DNA of 64,000 bases, taken from contig OV884015.1 in NCBI GenBank assembly GCA_930367205.1, positions 36,261,288 through 36,325,287 on the forward strand, written 5' to 3'. The notes beneath the pieces were generated by a model. That model worked only from the letters and a program-made list of their open reading frames with translations. It did not search any database and was not told where the DNA came from. The stretch's first letter is position 1. Each line of letters starts with the position of its first letter. Of this stretch, positions 1 through 12,488 are shown one piece after another. Source of the stretch: Acanthosoma haemorrhoidale (taxonomy: Eukaryota; Arthropoda; Insecta; Hemiptera; Acanthosomatidae). Made by a program: the position numbers and the translations under genes.

Positions 1-3000
1 CAGGAGGTGGAGAGGGCATTCTGAAGGAATTGAATGACATCGATTAGCACATTGCAGGGGAGGACCCCTCAGGAAATACTTCCCTTTAGTCAAGAATAGG
101 CTCAGGGTATCCCCAGAATATGATCCATATCCGCAGTCTATTTTGGGACAGGATATATTCCTTGTAGGGATAATGATCCTGTAGAGAACATAGTGCTCAG
201 CAGCATAGCCCCTGAGAAGACAGGAACAGCTTATGAGCAGTATATAGCAGAACAGTCTGTGAGAGACAGAGCTACCAACACTAGTGAACAAAGAGTTGAA
301 TTTCAACCCATCTCTGCTGTTTGTCAAATGATGGAACGAGCTACATTTTTCATTGTAATCAAAAGTAGCATGGCATGATGCACAGCGCCAGGATGACCCT
401 TAAGGTGAGGAATACTCAAGAATTGGCTAGATTTAATAGGTTGGTCATCATTGTAGCTAGAATGAGGAGGGTATCTAGTGGAGGTCACCAGGATAATCAA
501 ATAATCTTATAAACAAAAACATTTATACTATGTTACAGCAAAGAAAGGAAATGGTTACATAGTACAAATTTTAGACATTTTAAAGTAAGAGAGTTTAAGA
601 TATTAGTATCATAAGAAAGATATTGATGAAGAGTTGCTAAAAAAAGTATAAGACAGCATAGAATGGAAAAGAAAAAGAATAGGTGATGAACAAAGGTAAA
701 AATAATTAAGATTATCAACAAATGTGATAGTCCAGAGTTGTTGTGCTAGTATTAGATACATTTGGGTGCAGATAAAATGGAAAAAAAAAGTGAGATGGTG
801 CAATAAAAATTATTTTAAAAGCAGGAAAGCAATTTTTAAGTGTTAAGAAGTGTGCATTGCTTCAGATGTCAAAGCTCACCAGCTCTGTATACTTATATCG
901 GATCAGCTAAGCAGACTCCTGTCAGTCATTCATAAACATCTGTCTGTTTATCTTGCTTCTGTTTATTGATAACACCATTGAAATTATTGTAATCTGAAAT
1001 TATTATTTAATTATTTTGTTTTGATTTCTGGAATTACAAAGTATACACTTGACATTTTCAGCTAAATAAAGATACATTATATCTGCTATTTAAAAACGGG
1101 CCTTTATTTACTCTACATAGCTACACTCTGGTATGACAGTCAGAAACTAATATGTGATATGTCATGATCATCTCTATAAATAAGGTCAAGTTATGTTGAA
1201 GTTATTCCAGGTTTGAACTTAAACATATCCACTTTCTTTTGAGCCTGTGGAGAGGATTTTTGCTTTGAAAGTGTGTAAAATATGCTCTTCGGTGTGCTGG
1301 TCAGTAATGGAATACACAATATACACATGATATACATATTATTGTAGTAGTGTATTATGGAATATTTGTATTTGTGTATGTATGGGTATTCGGTATGTTT
1401 TTTGTCAAGGTATTTGTCAAAATTAAAATATGAAATTAGTGTTTGTGTTAACATTATACATCAGTTACACCAGCAATAAATTACTGGACTGAAAAAATTG
1501 TTTTGCAAAAAAAGTTTACTGTATTGGTAATTTTAACTTCTTAAATTAAGCCTTGAAACAACACAGACCAACACAAAAAACCCATAAAAAAAATTTAGTT
1601 GTTCAATCAGTGTCACTGTTGTTCAGTGGTGCTGACTTCTATCACCCTATTATAATAAAAAATGGTTTTGGAAAAAATTAATAGTTTATTAAATTATTCA
1701 ACTAAAAATTTCTTTTGACACTCTAATGTCAGCTTTCATGTTTACAGTGCAGCCTGTGCCTTCCTGTTTTCTGCTTACCCTCCAGCTGTCCTCTGCTCTC
1801 TATCTGCTGGGAATAAACTTTGTGATTAGATTGGTACTGTTTGTTTTTCCCTGTGGTTAACATACCTGTGTTAGTTTACTTCTTGTTAAATGTCAATACA
1901 ATATAGTGGCCTTTTTGCATTGTTGTGATTTCTTAGTTTCTAATAAATGTTATATTTGTACCAGTCCACATTCATCTACTTATTTCAAGGACCCAGATAA
2001 GACATAAATCAAAAATCTTATGTTGTCAAAGGTTGTCATCTGGATAATTATACAACTAGTATATTGCATTATTATTCTGTATTCTATAGTTTCTATTCTT
2101 TCTTGTAGGTTCACATATTCTATGCTTATTTGTCATCTAGTTGTTCAGTCATTCTGTTTCACGCTGCTTTTTTATACATCACTTGTGTTATTTTCTCAAT
2201 CGTTGAGGCAAGGTGATATTTCTTGATTAATTGATAAAAACGGCGCTAATCTCAATTGTATTGCTGTTGGAAAACAAGTATTGCAGATTTTTAGTGTATT
2301 CTGAAATTATGAACTACAAAAAAAAACTAAATATTTCAACTGAAATATTGATTTGCAGCACTTTTCAACTAAAGGAGGGGATAAGTATGGGATACTCAGA
2401 GCCTTAGGCTGAAACTGTAAGACTAAGAAAACTAAGATGACTCTTACCATTTATCTGTGTTGTATTTCAAAATATTTCCAGTATGAAGGATAAATGTTTC
2501 TGAGAGAATTCAATGTGAATTTCTAAACGGTACTTGTTAATTCCTTGCCAGGGCTGTAGAGGCCATAAAATAAATGAGGGCAGCTCCAGGTGTCCAAGGA
2601 TACAAGTCATATTTTTAATGATCCGAAATATAGCGTTGATTAAATGAATACGTAATATAATAGGCAAAGGATGTGTATTCTGTCAAATTTTTCGGCCACT
2701 GCACAATTGTAATCTAGCTCCTCCCTCATCAATTTGACTCCAAAGCTCTGTCTGTTCACTTCTTCAGGCGACTCAAAGCTTGGGTCTGCATACGCTCAGA
2801 AAACTAAGCATGGGGTATATAACTTCATAGCATTTCCCTTTATGGATTGGTTAATGAAAATTTCTACGACTTTCTGAATTTTTAATTGAAGGAAAATTTT
2901 AAATGCTTACTAAGTGCATAATACAACCACGATTTTAATGCTTATTTGATAGACGAACCATGTACCCGATATTTTTTTAGCAACCTCATTCATTAACTTA

Positions 3001-4700
3001 ATAAAGAACAGTTTTAGCTACAGTAGTAACATCATCAGAAGTAATTGGAACCCGAAGAATGAAGTGACATAAGAAGACCCTACTTGGACTCTTTTATAAC
3101 AGTGGATTCAAATGTTATTCGTATTTTAGTAGTTAGTTTAACATTTTAAAGATGTTCTTAATCTGTTATGAATCAAAAACGCCTGAGTTTTAAATTATTT
3201 TACTAAAAATTGTATGGTTTTCATGTTTAATTCCTTTAATTATTTTAAAGAATTACTAAATGTAGTAGGTACAATACACTTTTTTTTTTTTACACAAACC
3301 AAAATGTTTCCAAAGATTTTTTTCAATATATATTTTACACTTTATTTCTTTAACTTCATACTAAGGTAAGGATTTGCTGATAGAAAGTAAGTAGGACTGT
3401 TGTAATTAATATTAATCTCATAACAAAGGGGCATAATCTATGTATAATAAACTAATTATAAGCTGAAAGATAGTCTGTAATTTCTTATTACCTATTAATA
3501 GGTAGTCCAAAACAAATTTATTAAATCAGCACTTAAATTTAACTGTGTAAATTTGATGCACCTTAAATGATTTTCATTTGTTTCCAATTGAGAAGAAAAT
3601 TATCAACTTTTTCTGAAAGTGGATAAAAAAATCTTTAAAACATATATAATTTTTGTATTATATTTGAAACTATTACAATACACGTTATTTGTTATTACAG
3701 TAGAAGAAATGGAGACAACAGATGTTAACTGGAGGGAGTACTTACTCATACAAATTACTTGGTACCCAGATTGCGTCAGTGGAATATAAAAAATCCTAAT
3801 CGAATAACACCCTAATTTAAACAGCTTATAATTTTTGTCGATAAAAACTTAAAAAACGGGATCAAAAGACTTGAACCATTAAAAGTTTACAGACATAATT
3901 TTACGACCGCTATCGTAAATCATAAGGACTAATGAATGATATTTGCCCCGTACCTGTTAGAAAGTAAATACCCTCGAGCTTTGAAATTAAAAAAAAAACT
4001 AGGTTAGCATTTATATCCATGGTGCTACGTTATATAAATGGTTGAAAGATAGCTCACGATGTCCCACAATCCAGGATTTAAACGATTAGTTGTATTAGGT
4101 ATAACCAACAAATTTATAGCCAATACTTGTTTCTGTATCAACAACCGTGCACCGTTCATTCAAGAACTAACCGTCTCCCGCTACCAGAACTTCCATTCCG
4201 CCTCCCTGGTCATGCTAATACTCTGTACACTCTCATCTTTTCCTGGGCAACTCAGAGTGGTGATAAATATGACTCCACCTCCCTTCCCGCACAGATGGCG
4301 ACAGACTGTCGGGGAAAATTAGGTTAAGTTTGTTTGTTAGATGTAAGTTTTATGATTCACAAGGTGAGCCCCCATCACCTTCTAAAGATATATAGACAAT
4401 GGACGTATAATGTACATTATACCTTTGTAACAAACACAAATTACAGTGCAAAATTGTAAAATGTAGCTTTACTACAGGACATATAATATTGACCTATAGT
4501 AAATAGATTCGTTTATATAAACTCTATTGAATTCCATAATTTTTAATAACAAGGGGACATGAACAAAAAAAAGTGATTAAGAAAGTATCAAGTTAAGTGG
4601 TTTTGGCTAATGACCCCTTTTCTCCCAAAAATGTACCAAGACGTTAAAAACTGAAGTTCTAAGCTCTGTTTAAACACTATGTATTGATTCCAGTTAAACA
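1..4700. other. No supported gene
   Basis: AT-rich, non-coding by eye. The first 500 bases are less AT-rich and have a weakly coding look on the plus strand (broken by stops), which could be an old mobile-element remnant, but nothing can be named. Confidence 0.5.
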
Positions 4701-4729
4701 TTCAGTTGTAAAACCAAAACGCTTAAAGA

Positions 4730-4777
4730 CAAAATTTTGCCTTAGAATTCAGTTGCTTATAGCCGGGTGGTGGCCAC
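4730..4777 (+). repeat. Direct repeat, left copy (partner at 5541-5588)
   Basis: The core cttagaattcagttgcttat agrees with the partner at all but one position. The flanks aaattttg and agcc also agree. The two copies bracket the inverted-repeat element. Confidence 0.7.
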
Positions 4778-4784
4778 GTGTTTT

Positions 4785-5440
4785 TCACTATTCTGAAAAG
4801 TAAAGGTTTTCACATTCATCAGTTTGACATTCTATCGACGGTGAATAACAACATTTTTTGTCAATGACTTTTTATTCATTTGGATAGTGCAAAATGAGAC
4901 CTGTTTACAAGTCCACTCGGGAACTCTCGTAATCCTTGTCGCGGTTTTGCCATAGCTATTACCATTATTGCGTCACCGCGCTCCTGTGCCTTGAATCATT
5001 AAATGACTGAGCATTGGCTGACCGTATGTATGAGATCAGAACACGAGAAAGAGATACGATTTGAACTTTTATTTCTGAGCACTTGGGGTTTTTAGAACCG
5101 AACAATTATTTTTTTTTTTTTCGGAGCTGAGATGTCAAGGCGTAAATGTCAGTAACAAATTATATTAGCGGGCAATCGGGCAAGGCCAGACCCCACCCAA
5201 GGTCTTAGACATCCTTGTCTGGAGAGTCCATGAAATATTTGAGACTTCCGGATGAGGAGGATCTGGATCGCTCAACCACTAGCTTACATATTTCTCCAAT
5301 GTTATGTACCAAATAAGAAATTTAACTGCCGGAAATCGCGTAAATTTCATAAATAAGTTCGAAAATATTGTTTATTATTATTCGTCGATAGAATGTAAAA
5401 ACTAATGAATGTGAAAACCTTTACTTTTCAGGATAGTGTA
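4785..5440. mobile_element. Non-autonomous inverted-repeat element, about 650 bp
   Basis: Left arm 4788-4842 and right arm 5383-5437 are inverted copies over about 50 bases. The left arm's complement and the right arm share cgtcgatagaatgt, gaatgtgaaaac and cctttacttttcag, with small differences. No open frame for a transposase is inside. The central part is relatively GC-rich. The family is unknown to me, and the exact ends and target duplication are unclear. Confidence 0.55.
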
Positions 5441-5540
5441 TTTGTCCAGTGGACCAATACCATGGATACGTGAATCTTTCTTCAACGATGTAACCAATAT
5501 AACCGCGTATTGGCATGATTTTTTCAACAAATAAGTCGGA

Positions 5541-5588
5541 ACAAAATTTTGTCTTAGAATTCGGTTGCTTATAGCCAGGGGGGTGGTT
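5541..5588 (+). repeat. Direct repeat, right copy (partner at 4730-4777)
   Basis: The core is cttagaattcggttgcttat. It lies immediately before a separate interspersed repeat that begins tctagcctgtggcgtact. Confidence 0.7.
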
Positions 5589-5589
5589 T

Positions 5590-5716
5590 TCTAGCCTGTG
5601 GCGTACTTAGAACTTTAGCCCCTTGGGGCTGCCCACGGCCAAAATTATGAATGGCTATTAATAAAAACTGAACATAAAAAATATTTTTTTTTATTTCTTT
5701 TGTTTTAACAGATTGC
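5590..5716 (+). repeat. Interspersed repeat, copy 1 (hAT-like end TGTGGCGTAC)
   Basis: Shares tctagcc-tgtggcgtac at its start and tggctatta, actgaacataaa and aacagattg further on with the segment at 7743-7856. The CAGTGGCGTA-type start resembles terminal repeats of hAT elements. Both copies are non-coding. Confidence 0.5.
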
Positions 5717-6344
5717 CCCCCCCCAAAAAAAAATCACTGGTTGCGCTATGAACACGGCAGTACTAATGACTATTCATAATTATTAAAAACAAAACACCAA
5801 TTACATATTATTAATCAGGAAGGCAAGACCTTTAATTTGATAAAGATTGTGTTTTTTAATATCAATTAATTAATTAGTGACACTCAGGCATCCATTGATG
5901 AATAGGTACTCCCGAAGAATAAATAAAACATACAGACAGGTAAAAAAACAAGAATTTCTGGTTTTGAAACAAAAAAAACCAACGAAATCCAAAAAAGTAT
6001 ATTATATAATAGTTTACGAAAGATATATAGTTTTGTAAAATAAATATTGCTGACTAAGAGTAGAGGTAAAATTATAATTTTAATTATAACACGGTATTTT
6101 TTTTTAAACAGTCTCTTCCCCATTACAAAATACTCATACAACCCTTGCGAGAAAATCCTGGCCGTGTCTTTGTTTGTGAATGCCCACTAGCGCCTTGTTC
6201 TATGGGCAGGGCGTTAACATACCGTCTAACGTATTTCCTTAATTATTTCATAAAATATTTAATTATAGTGGAATGTTATAAAATCAGGTCAGTTACACAA
6301 TACTGAGTAAAGATACCGCATGTTTTGACGATGTTCTAGGTCAG

Positions 6345-6380
6345 TATTTCTCAACATTTTTTTTTCACCCCACCTAAGCG
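6345..6380 (+). repeat. hAT-type terminal sequence, orphan end
   Basis: CAGTATTTCTCAACATTTTT followed by a pyrimidine-rich, CACCCC segment resembles common hAT terminal repeats (CAGTGTTTCTCAACC type). No matching opposite end was found nearby. Confidence 0.3.
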
Positions 6381-7750
6381 TATAGAAAGTCACGATGCCC
6401 TCTTAAGCAAAATACTTCGCCGAATTCTTAGAGGGAATCATAAGTATAACTTATGTTACGAAATTTTGGCAACGAAATATATTTTTATGATATAATAGAA
6501 ATATTTCTGCCCCCATCATTTTATTTTCAACATGTGATAATTTATAACGTCTTATAATAATTTGTATTTTAATTATTTGAGCTCCGACCCTGAAAGTATA
6601 TTTTTTTCTACGGTTAATTAATAACTATAATATTACTAGTTGATCCAAGGATTAATAGCCTTACTGTTGCCCCCTATTACAATATTGATTCTCCTACTGA
6701 ATATTTGTTTACATACAATAAATGGGTAGAAGGGTAAGAAACAATATCGAGAGATGGGTCAGTTAAGGCGTCAGGTTCTATCTACTAAGCGATTGTGAAA
6801 AAAAAACTACAAACAAATCGCCTTTTCAACAAGTAATAAAAAAAATAAACAGCTACGATTAAGGCGAAAAAACTATTGAAATCGGTTAATGTTTGATTTC
6901 ATTTGTTTGAAAATTTTTTTTTTAATGTCTTTAAATTTTTATTTGTGTTTGTCGTCATTAATGTGCAATTAAACATGGGGAAAAAATCAAAACCTTGAAT
7001 CTTTGAGAATGTTTAAATGTCAGAGAGAAGAGGGTCAGGGCTTTTTTATTTATTTATTTTTTTTAATACTTCCTACCATTATCAAAAACAAATAAAGTTT
7101 TTGCTGAAAATGTCTTTAAATTGCCAGATCAATCGGATTATTTACGGCTATTATATCATTTCATATTACATATAAAAGATGATTGTAGCACACTTGTTCA
7201 AATGTAGAGTAGGTAGACAGAATAAAAATTAGTTTAGAAATCATGTTTCTTTTGTCAGGGAATTTATGTGTGTAGAGCTCTTACACGGAGACTCGGAGCT
7301 TGGAAATATAAATACTATGGGCAGACTGGACTTTTATTTTATCGTACATTCTAACAGCCCACCACCAACCGGGAATCAAACAGCACTAAACATTTTACAC
7401 CTACGCCTTTCTTTTCTGCAAAACCAGTTTTGAAAGGTTCCAGTAATGTCATCAAATCATTATTATCTTATAGACATTACAAAATGATCGGCATGACTCA
7501 ATGTAATTACTCATGATGGCGGTAGGATTATGTAACTGTCCAGCCCAACACGGGTTGTCCTCGATGTACTCCATATTGTAAAGTAAAATTCTACGTTTTT
7601 TACCGAGGCCATCACCTGCACATCTAATTCGATAATAAACGACATGTAGATATATGTTTTGTTTACAACTTCGACTTAATAGTCGCAAAAGAAATCAAGA
7701 GCATAGGTAAAGTCGTCACAAAAATGAATGATGATGATGTTTCGTCTAGC

Positions 7751-8228
7751 CCAGTGGCGTACCTTGAGTTTTTGCCACCCTTACTATATCAATCGAAATC
7801 AACAGTGGCTATTAACAACTGAACATAAATTTATTTCTTTTTTAAACAGATTGAACACATTTATAAAATGCAAGCATATTTATACATTTATTTTTCATGT
7901 TTTAGGTCTACTTTCGACATTGAAATAACTCATGAAACAAGCGGCCCTTTAAAAGGTACTTTCTTCGGCAGTTCTAATTTTTACAACCAGGCGACCTAAC
8001 TTTAAGTGGCCATCACCAATTTCAAATTTACGGCGTAGTGTTTTCTATGCCGAGGCCGAGTCGGATCGCCGGGATAAGCACGCATTTTTTTTTAGTTGCA
8101 TACTTGATATAATCATTGACTCAGTTAATTACAACATCATTATGATTTTTATTTTTATAATTTAAACAAAATTACGCTCCAAGATATGTGCTACCCGGGA
8201 CCACCCCCCTCTCCTAGGTACGCTTCTG
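7751..8228 (+). mobile_element. Possible non-autonomous hAT-like element, copy 2
   Basis: It begins CAGTGGCGTACCTTG. At 8214-8228 the sequence CTAGGTACGCTTCTG is the complement of CAGAAGCGTACCTAG, which matches the left end at 12 of 15 positions. The interior shares about 100 bases with the repeat at 5590-5716. A target-site duplication is not evident, so the boundaries are tentative. Another hAT-type terminus (cagcggtttccaacc) begins only four bases further on. Confidence 0.4.
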
Positions 8229-8868
8229 CACAGCGGTTTCCAACCTTCACATGTTTCCACTTAAGAAGACGGAGTTGCTTTGGGCCACACATGAAATACA
8301 ATATCACCAACGATAGCTGGTTTGCAATAAACGTAGAATGCATTGATTTAGTATTCGTGATTTTGTCTTATCATTAAGGCAGCATTGTTTCCGAGACACT
8401 ATTGCTTGGGCGTTTTGTTCAAGGTTATATCCTTGAAAATAGCTGCAAACCACAAAAACTACTCGTGTGGGCAATTTTGAATAACTATAGTGCTATAACA
8501 TGTTAAAATATATTTGCAGAAGTATCTATAGTATTTTTAGTAGCAATGTCCTAAAGTTTGCAAGTTTAATATTTTTTGTTAGACCACTTTCTTAGCCTGA
8601 GCCGAGGGCGTAGGCCAGACAAGCCTGGTTTAGCAACATTACGGGCGTGACAACGATAGACCGGTGTGTACTCCTCAATATGACACAAGTCTACCATATC
8701 CAGCAGGACTTAATGACTGTTGTAATTTCAAATTACGCCGAATGGGGCAGCGAAAGTGACGTGAATTGTCATCTGAAAGCGAACGAGCTACACGCCAATT
8801 AATATTGAGCAAGATTCAAGACAACTTCAATATTAAAGTTACAATTCACTCTGTACAATCAAACTTGA

Positions 8869-9141
8869 TTAATAAAAATATTCAAGGTTCAAGGCTACTC
8901 TGTTTACTTCGTTCATTTCATAATCCAATATGAGGGTCAAGTGTTTAATTTTACTAAGATCTGTCCTCTTGATCTGAATTAGTGGCGTTTCCAACTTGAT
9001 CCTTAGGCCTGGTGGCAACACTGGTTTGTTCTTCAGATCTTCATCCTGAATTTCTTCTTCAGTTGATTCAGGGTCTAATTTGCGAGGAGTTGGCAGTTTC
9101 TCTTGCTCAGGTCGAGAAAGAGGAATACGGTGATAATAGGA
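8869..9141 (-). CDS. Candidate terminal exon of an unrecognised minus-strand gene
   Basis: A 90-codon open frame plus TAA stop follows a strong acceptor: a long pyrimidine tract (ctctttctttagcctctcttcccag) immediately precedes it in phase 0. The peptide is hydrophilic and proline-bearing at the start (SYYHRIPLSRPEQEKLPTPR), then acidic (DPESTEEEIQDED), then KPVLPPGLRIKLETPLIQIK and a mixed end. Its composition is coding-like, but I do not recognise the family. An internal donor-like GTAAAC near residue 79 could end the coding part earlier. Transcript data or a homology search would decide it. Confidence 0.4.
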   Translation of the reverse strand, partial: SYYHRIPLSRPEQEKLPTPRKLDPESTEEEIQDEDLKNKPVLPPGLRIKLETPLIQIKRTDLSKIKHLTLILDYEMNEVNRVALNLEYFY

Positions 9142-12100
9142 CTGGGAAGAGAGGCTAAAGAAAGAGCAATTACTACTAAAACCCCAAATCACAGATATTA
9201 TCTAGGGATCATTTGCTCCCTCGACTTACCACTCTTAGTAATTCCCAGTTTTTCTTAATTTTAGTTAAGGAGACAAACAAACTGATATTAACTCAATTGA
9301 AGAACTAATTATAGTTCGGTTCATTCCCGTTACTGCATGATATGCGAGAAATTCTCCTCCTCTGCATTGCGTTTTCAATTCATACTTCAAGGCATAGAAT
9401 TAAACCAAAGGCAATTTGCTTAAATCTGATTTATAATTAAGTGATATCAAACATAAAAAAAAAGTTGAAATAAATTTTCATGAGTATAAGTGGTAGATGT
9501 TTCACGTTAATCACAAAGCAGATAAGATACGATAACAATTAAAATTTTTTGGCTTTGAAACTTGAATATGGACAGCAAACAGCGGTTCTGATCTCTGCAA
9601 CTAGTTATTGTATGTATGAGTATGTGCTAAGAAATATTTTTTATGAGGAGATCCTTCTATAAACATTCTCACTTTATAAGTAAAAGAGACCCGGTCCGCG
9701 TGGGATTGACAATGTTTTTTTCATTTTTAACATATTCTACGGTTCAGGCATGGACTACACATTTAATATGATCCTTCAATTATTTAGATTTTATAATATC
9801 TGCATGAGATCTCATCCTCATCAGGGTCAGATCACATACATATTTATCCATTCCCACTTTTTTTCAAATAAACAGAAAAAAAAAATTAAATAAAACTACT
9901 GGAAACTAAACCTAATCCGACGAAAAATAAATACCACCGTTTTTATTAGCTTTATTTATCGACTAATCAATGCATCGTAACCATAGAAACTAAAAGTTTG
10001 AGAAAATGGCAAAAAAAAAATTTAAATACACATATTAGAAGTAAGACATATACTAAAAGTATAATATTCATATATTCTAATTATAAATCACCTTTTCTAA
10101 TACAACAGTAATCTTTAAAATACAACTATTAATACAATATACCTTTGGTTATGTCTTGATACTCATCGAATGGCTTAACTCCATCTTCCTTGTCAAATGC
10201 TCCAAATGCATATATCAAATGTGTACAAAGAAAGGGGTTAATTTGTGTAGGTTTGAAGACAAATTGATTTGTCCTATAAACACTCCAGCTAGTATAATAA
10301 CACACTACCTTCTTATCCTCAATATTTTCTGCAATAGGTTAAAATTATTTCATCAATCTTACAATTATAGGCAGACAAATCAAACCAAAAAACTATAAAA
10401 AAAATCTCCCTTTTTTTTTTTTCTTCAATTTTTACTATTATACACATTCAATTGGTTAAATAGAAATTTTATTTTTTATTTTCTTCTTACTCATTTCTAG
10501 GATTACTTTTTGGCACCTGTGTACTCTCTTGTCACCAATACATAATTACCTCTGAACCATTGTTTCTGATATGATTAATAATATTGTTTAACATAATATA
10601 GTTCTTTTGGCCTATATCTGGAATAGTTCATTTAAAATATACCTGCAAAATCCTTGTCAAATGCATGAAGTGTACTTTTATTTTGTAAGTTCTTTTTCAA
10701 GTACAACTCAAAAGTAACCCGTTGTGCCAATAAAATGCTTTTAATAAACTTTGGAACACATTACAAGTAGTATGCTCTCAATAACCGATAATGAACTCAT
10801 GAAAACACATAAGTGAGGTCTGTATAGAAAATAATATTTTTCCCTTCACCACAAAATTGATTTATCTATTATATATAAAATACCTAACAGTCATCTCTTC
10901 CAATCAGCACTAAATTCTTAGTTTACATAAAACAATGGCCACCCAAAAAACTTCAAAATTAGTTAGTAAGCTTAATTTTAGCCCGATCTAACTCCAGTTA
11001 ATCTCTTTTAAAGACAAATTTCATATACTTCAAAGTTTACTTAGTGCATTTGTTGATTTATTCAAGAAAAACTATTGAATTTTGTAGGTTTTGCCAGCAT
11101 AACTTTCAAAGAAAGCGATTGTGGACATTAGCGGAGATGATATTGGGATTTTAGTTTCAATTAAGAAATTATAAATATTGTGGTTATTCAGAGGCTATAT
11201 TGTTCTTTTAGAATAATTGTGTGATGTAAAAAATTGGGATTTAGAATGTAAGCATGCAATTAATAAATATTTAGAAAGGAAATCAAAAAGTATATTGCTA
11301 AAAAATATATTAATGGAGGGGGGTCAATACTAAAGGAATTAGAATTTGAAAGGAGTTAGATGATGTTCAAATAAAGAATACTCCACATAACTGATGAATA
11401 CTCCAATGTAGAGCGCTGGAATATACTCGTAAATAAATCATTAAATCTGTGGTGACATGTATACATATGGGATCAGTTTATAATAATTGCACAAAAAATG
11501 AAAAATTATGAATACCGGTGCCGACTTGATTGTATGCAAGTATCAACATTTATTGCTTGCTTAAGATTAAATGTTTGAGTTATTCAAATAAATGATTTAT
11601 TTATTCTTATTAAAAATTCTTGCAAACATTGGTAACTAACAAATATCCACACTGTCACATTTTTAAAAATCATATCAAGAAATTTAGAAATAAAAATAAA
11701 TCTTACGTGCTCTGCATAATGCCAGAAGCAAACTGATGATGAAGAGTTGATATTTTTTTGTTGTTCTATACATGGTAGTATACGATAAAAATCAACTTTG
11801 TGCCATTCAACCAACAAATATTACTTTTCAGTTCCCCAGATACGGTTTAAAATTGGTTTTAGAAAAGGCCAAAAGACATCCTGGATCCTTGAATGTTTTA
11901 GGATAATCAACCAGCCATCCTTGGACTCCTACTCAATCATAAATGAGCTTAAAGTGATGAATGGAAACAAATGTAAACATACAAGTTATGATTATAACTC
12001 TAAGTTTGAATGGACAATAATTTACAATCTATGGGTGATTATGCTTGGAGCATTTAATAAAATCAAGCCCCATTTTTTAATTATTTAAGATAAGCTAAAA

Positions 12101-12251
12101 GCATGAAACAGTTAATTTTTTAGGCTGATAACAAAAATTAAGCAATTGAAAAAAGTATTTTTTTAAGCATTATGGTCAACCCAAAACAAATAAATACATA
12201 TAACAATTAATAGATAACAAAATTCATAACTATACTCCAGTATGGACTTAC

Positions 12252-12310
12252 CTTTAGTGGTCCAGCTGCCCTACTGAACACCAGTATCAGAAGATCAAGG
12301 TAATTTTTGC
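12252..12310 (-). CDS. Candidate small exon upstream of the 8.9-kb exon
   Basis: A 59-bp open segment has a good acceptor (ggggtttcag) and a near-consensus donor (AAAG|GTAAGT). In phase 1 it reads (G)KNYLDLLILVFSRAAGPLK and exits in phase 0, which fits the phase-0 entry of the candidate exon at 8869-9141. The intervening intron would be 3.1 kb. The peptide is not recognised. No further upstream exon with a phase-1 exit was identified. Confidence 0.25.
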
Positions 12311-12469
12311 CTGAAACCCCTTCCCCCTATTAAGAAAGCAGGTCTTGTTGCACAATAAAAATTAGGTTCCATGAAAGGAAAAGGATAATTTGACTCATTT
12401 GATTATATATGATCAATTAATAAAAATAACAAAATGGAAAAGGATAATTTGACTCATTTCATTTTATAT

Positions 12470-12488
12470 ATATATATATATATATATG
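12470..12488. repeat. (TA)n microsatellite
   Basis: A run of alternating T and A lies between two related copies of a segment reading aatggaaaaggataatttgac or similar (near 12380 and 12433). Confidence 0.8.

Noticed and set aside
193..378. 61-codon plus-strand open frame with coding-like composition
   Set aside because: Flanking frames are broken by stops and no family is recognised; it may be old mobile-element sequence but cannot be supported.
7452..7688. 78-codon minus-strand open frame
   Set aside because: No motif, no splice signals and no neighbouring coding sequence; best explained as chance.
10140..10210. Minus-strand segment reading AFGAFDKEDGVKPFDEYQDIT with a donor-like end (AAAG|GTATAT)
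   Set aside because: It has no good acceptor and exits in phase 1, which does not fit the phase-0 exon at 8869-9141. EF-hand resemblance is superficial.
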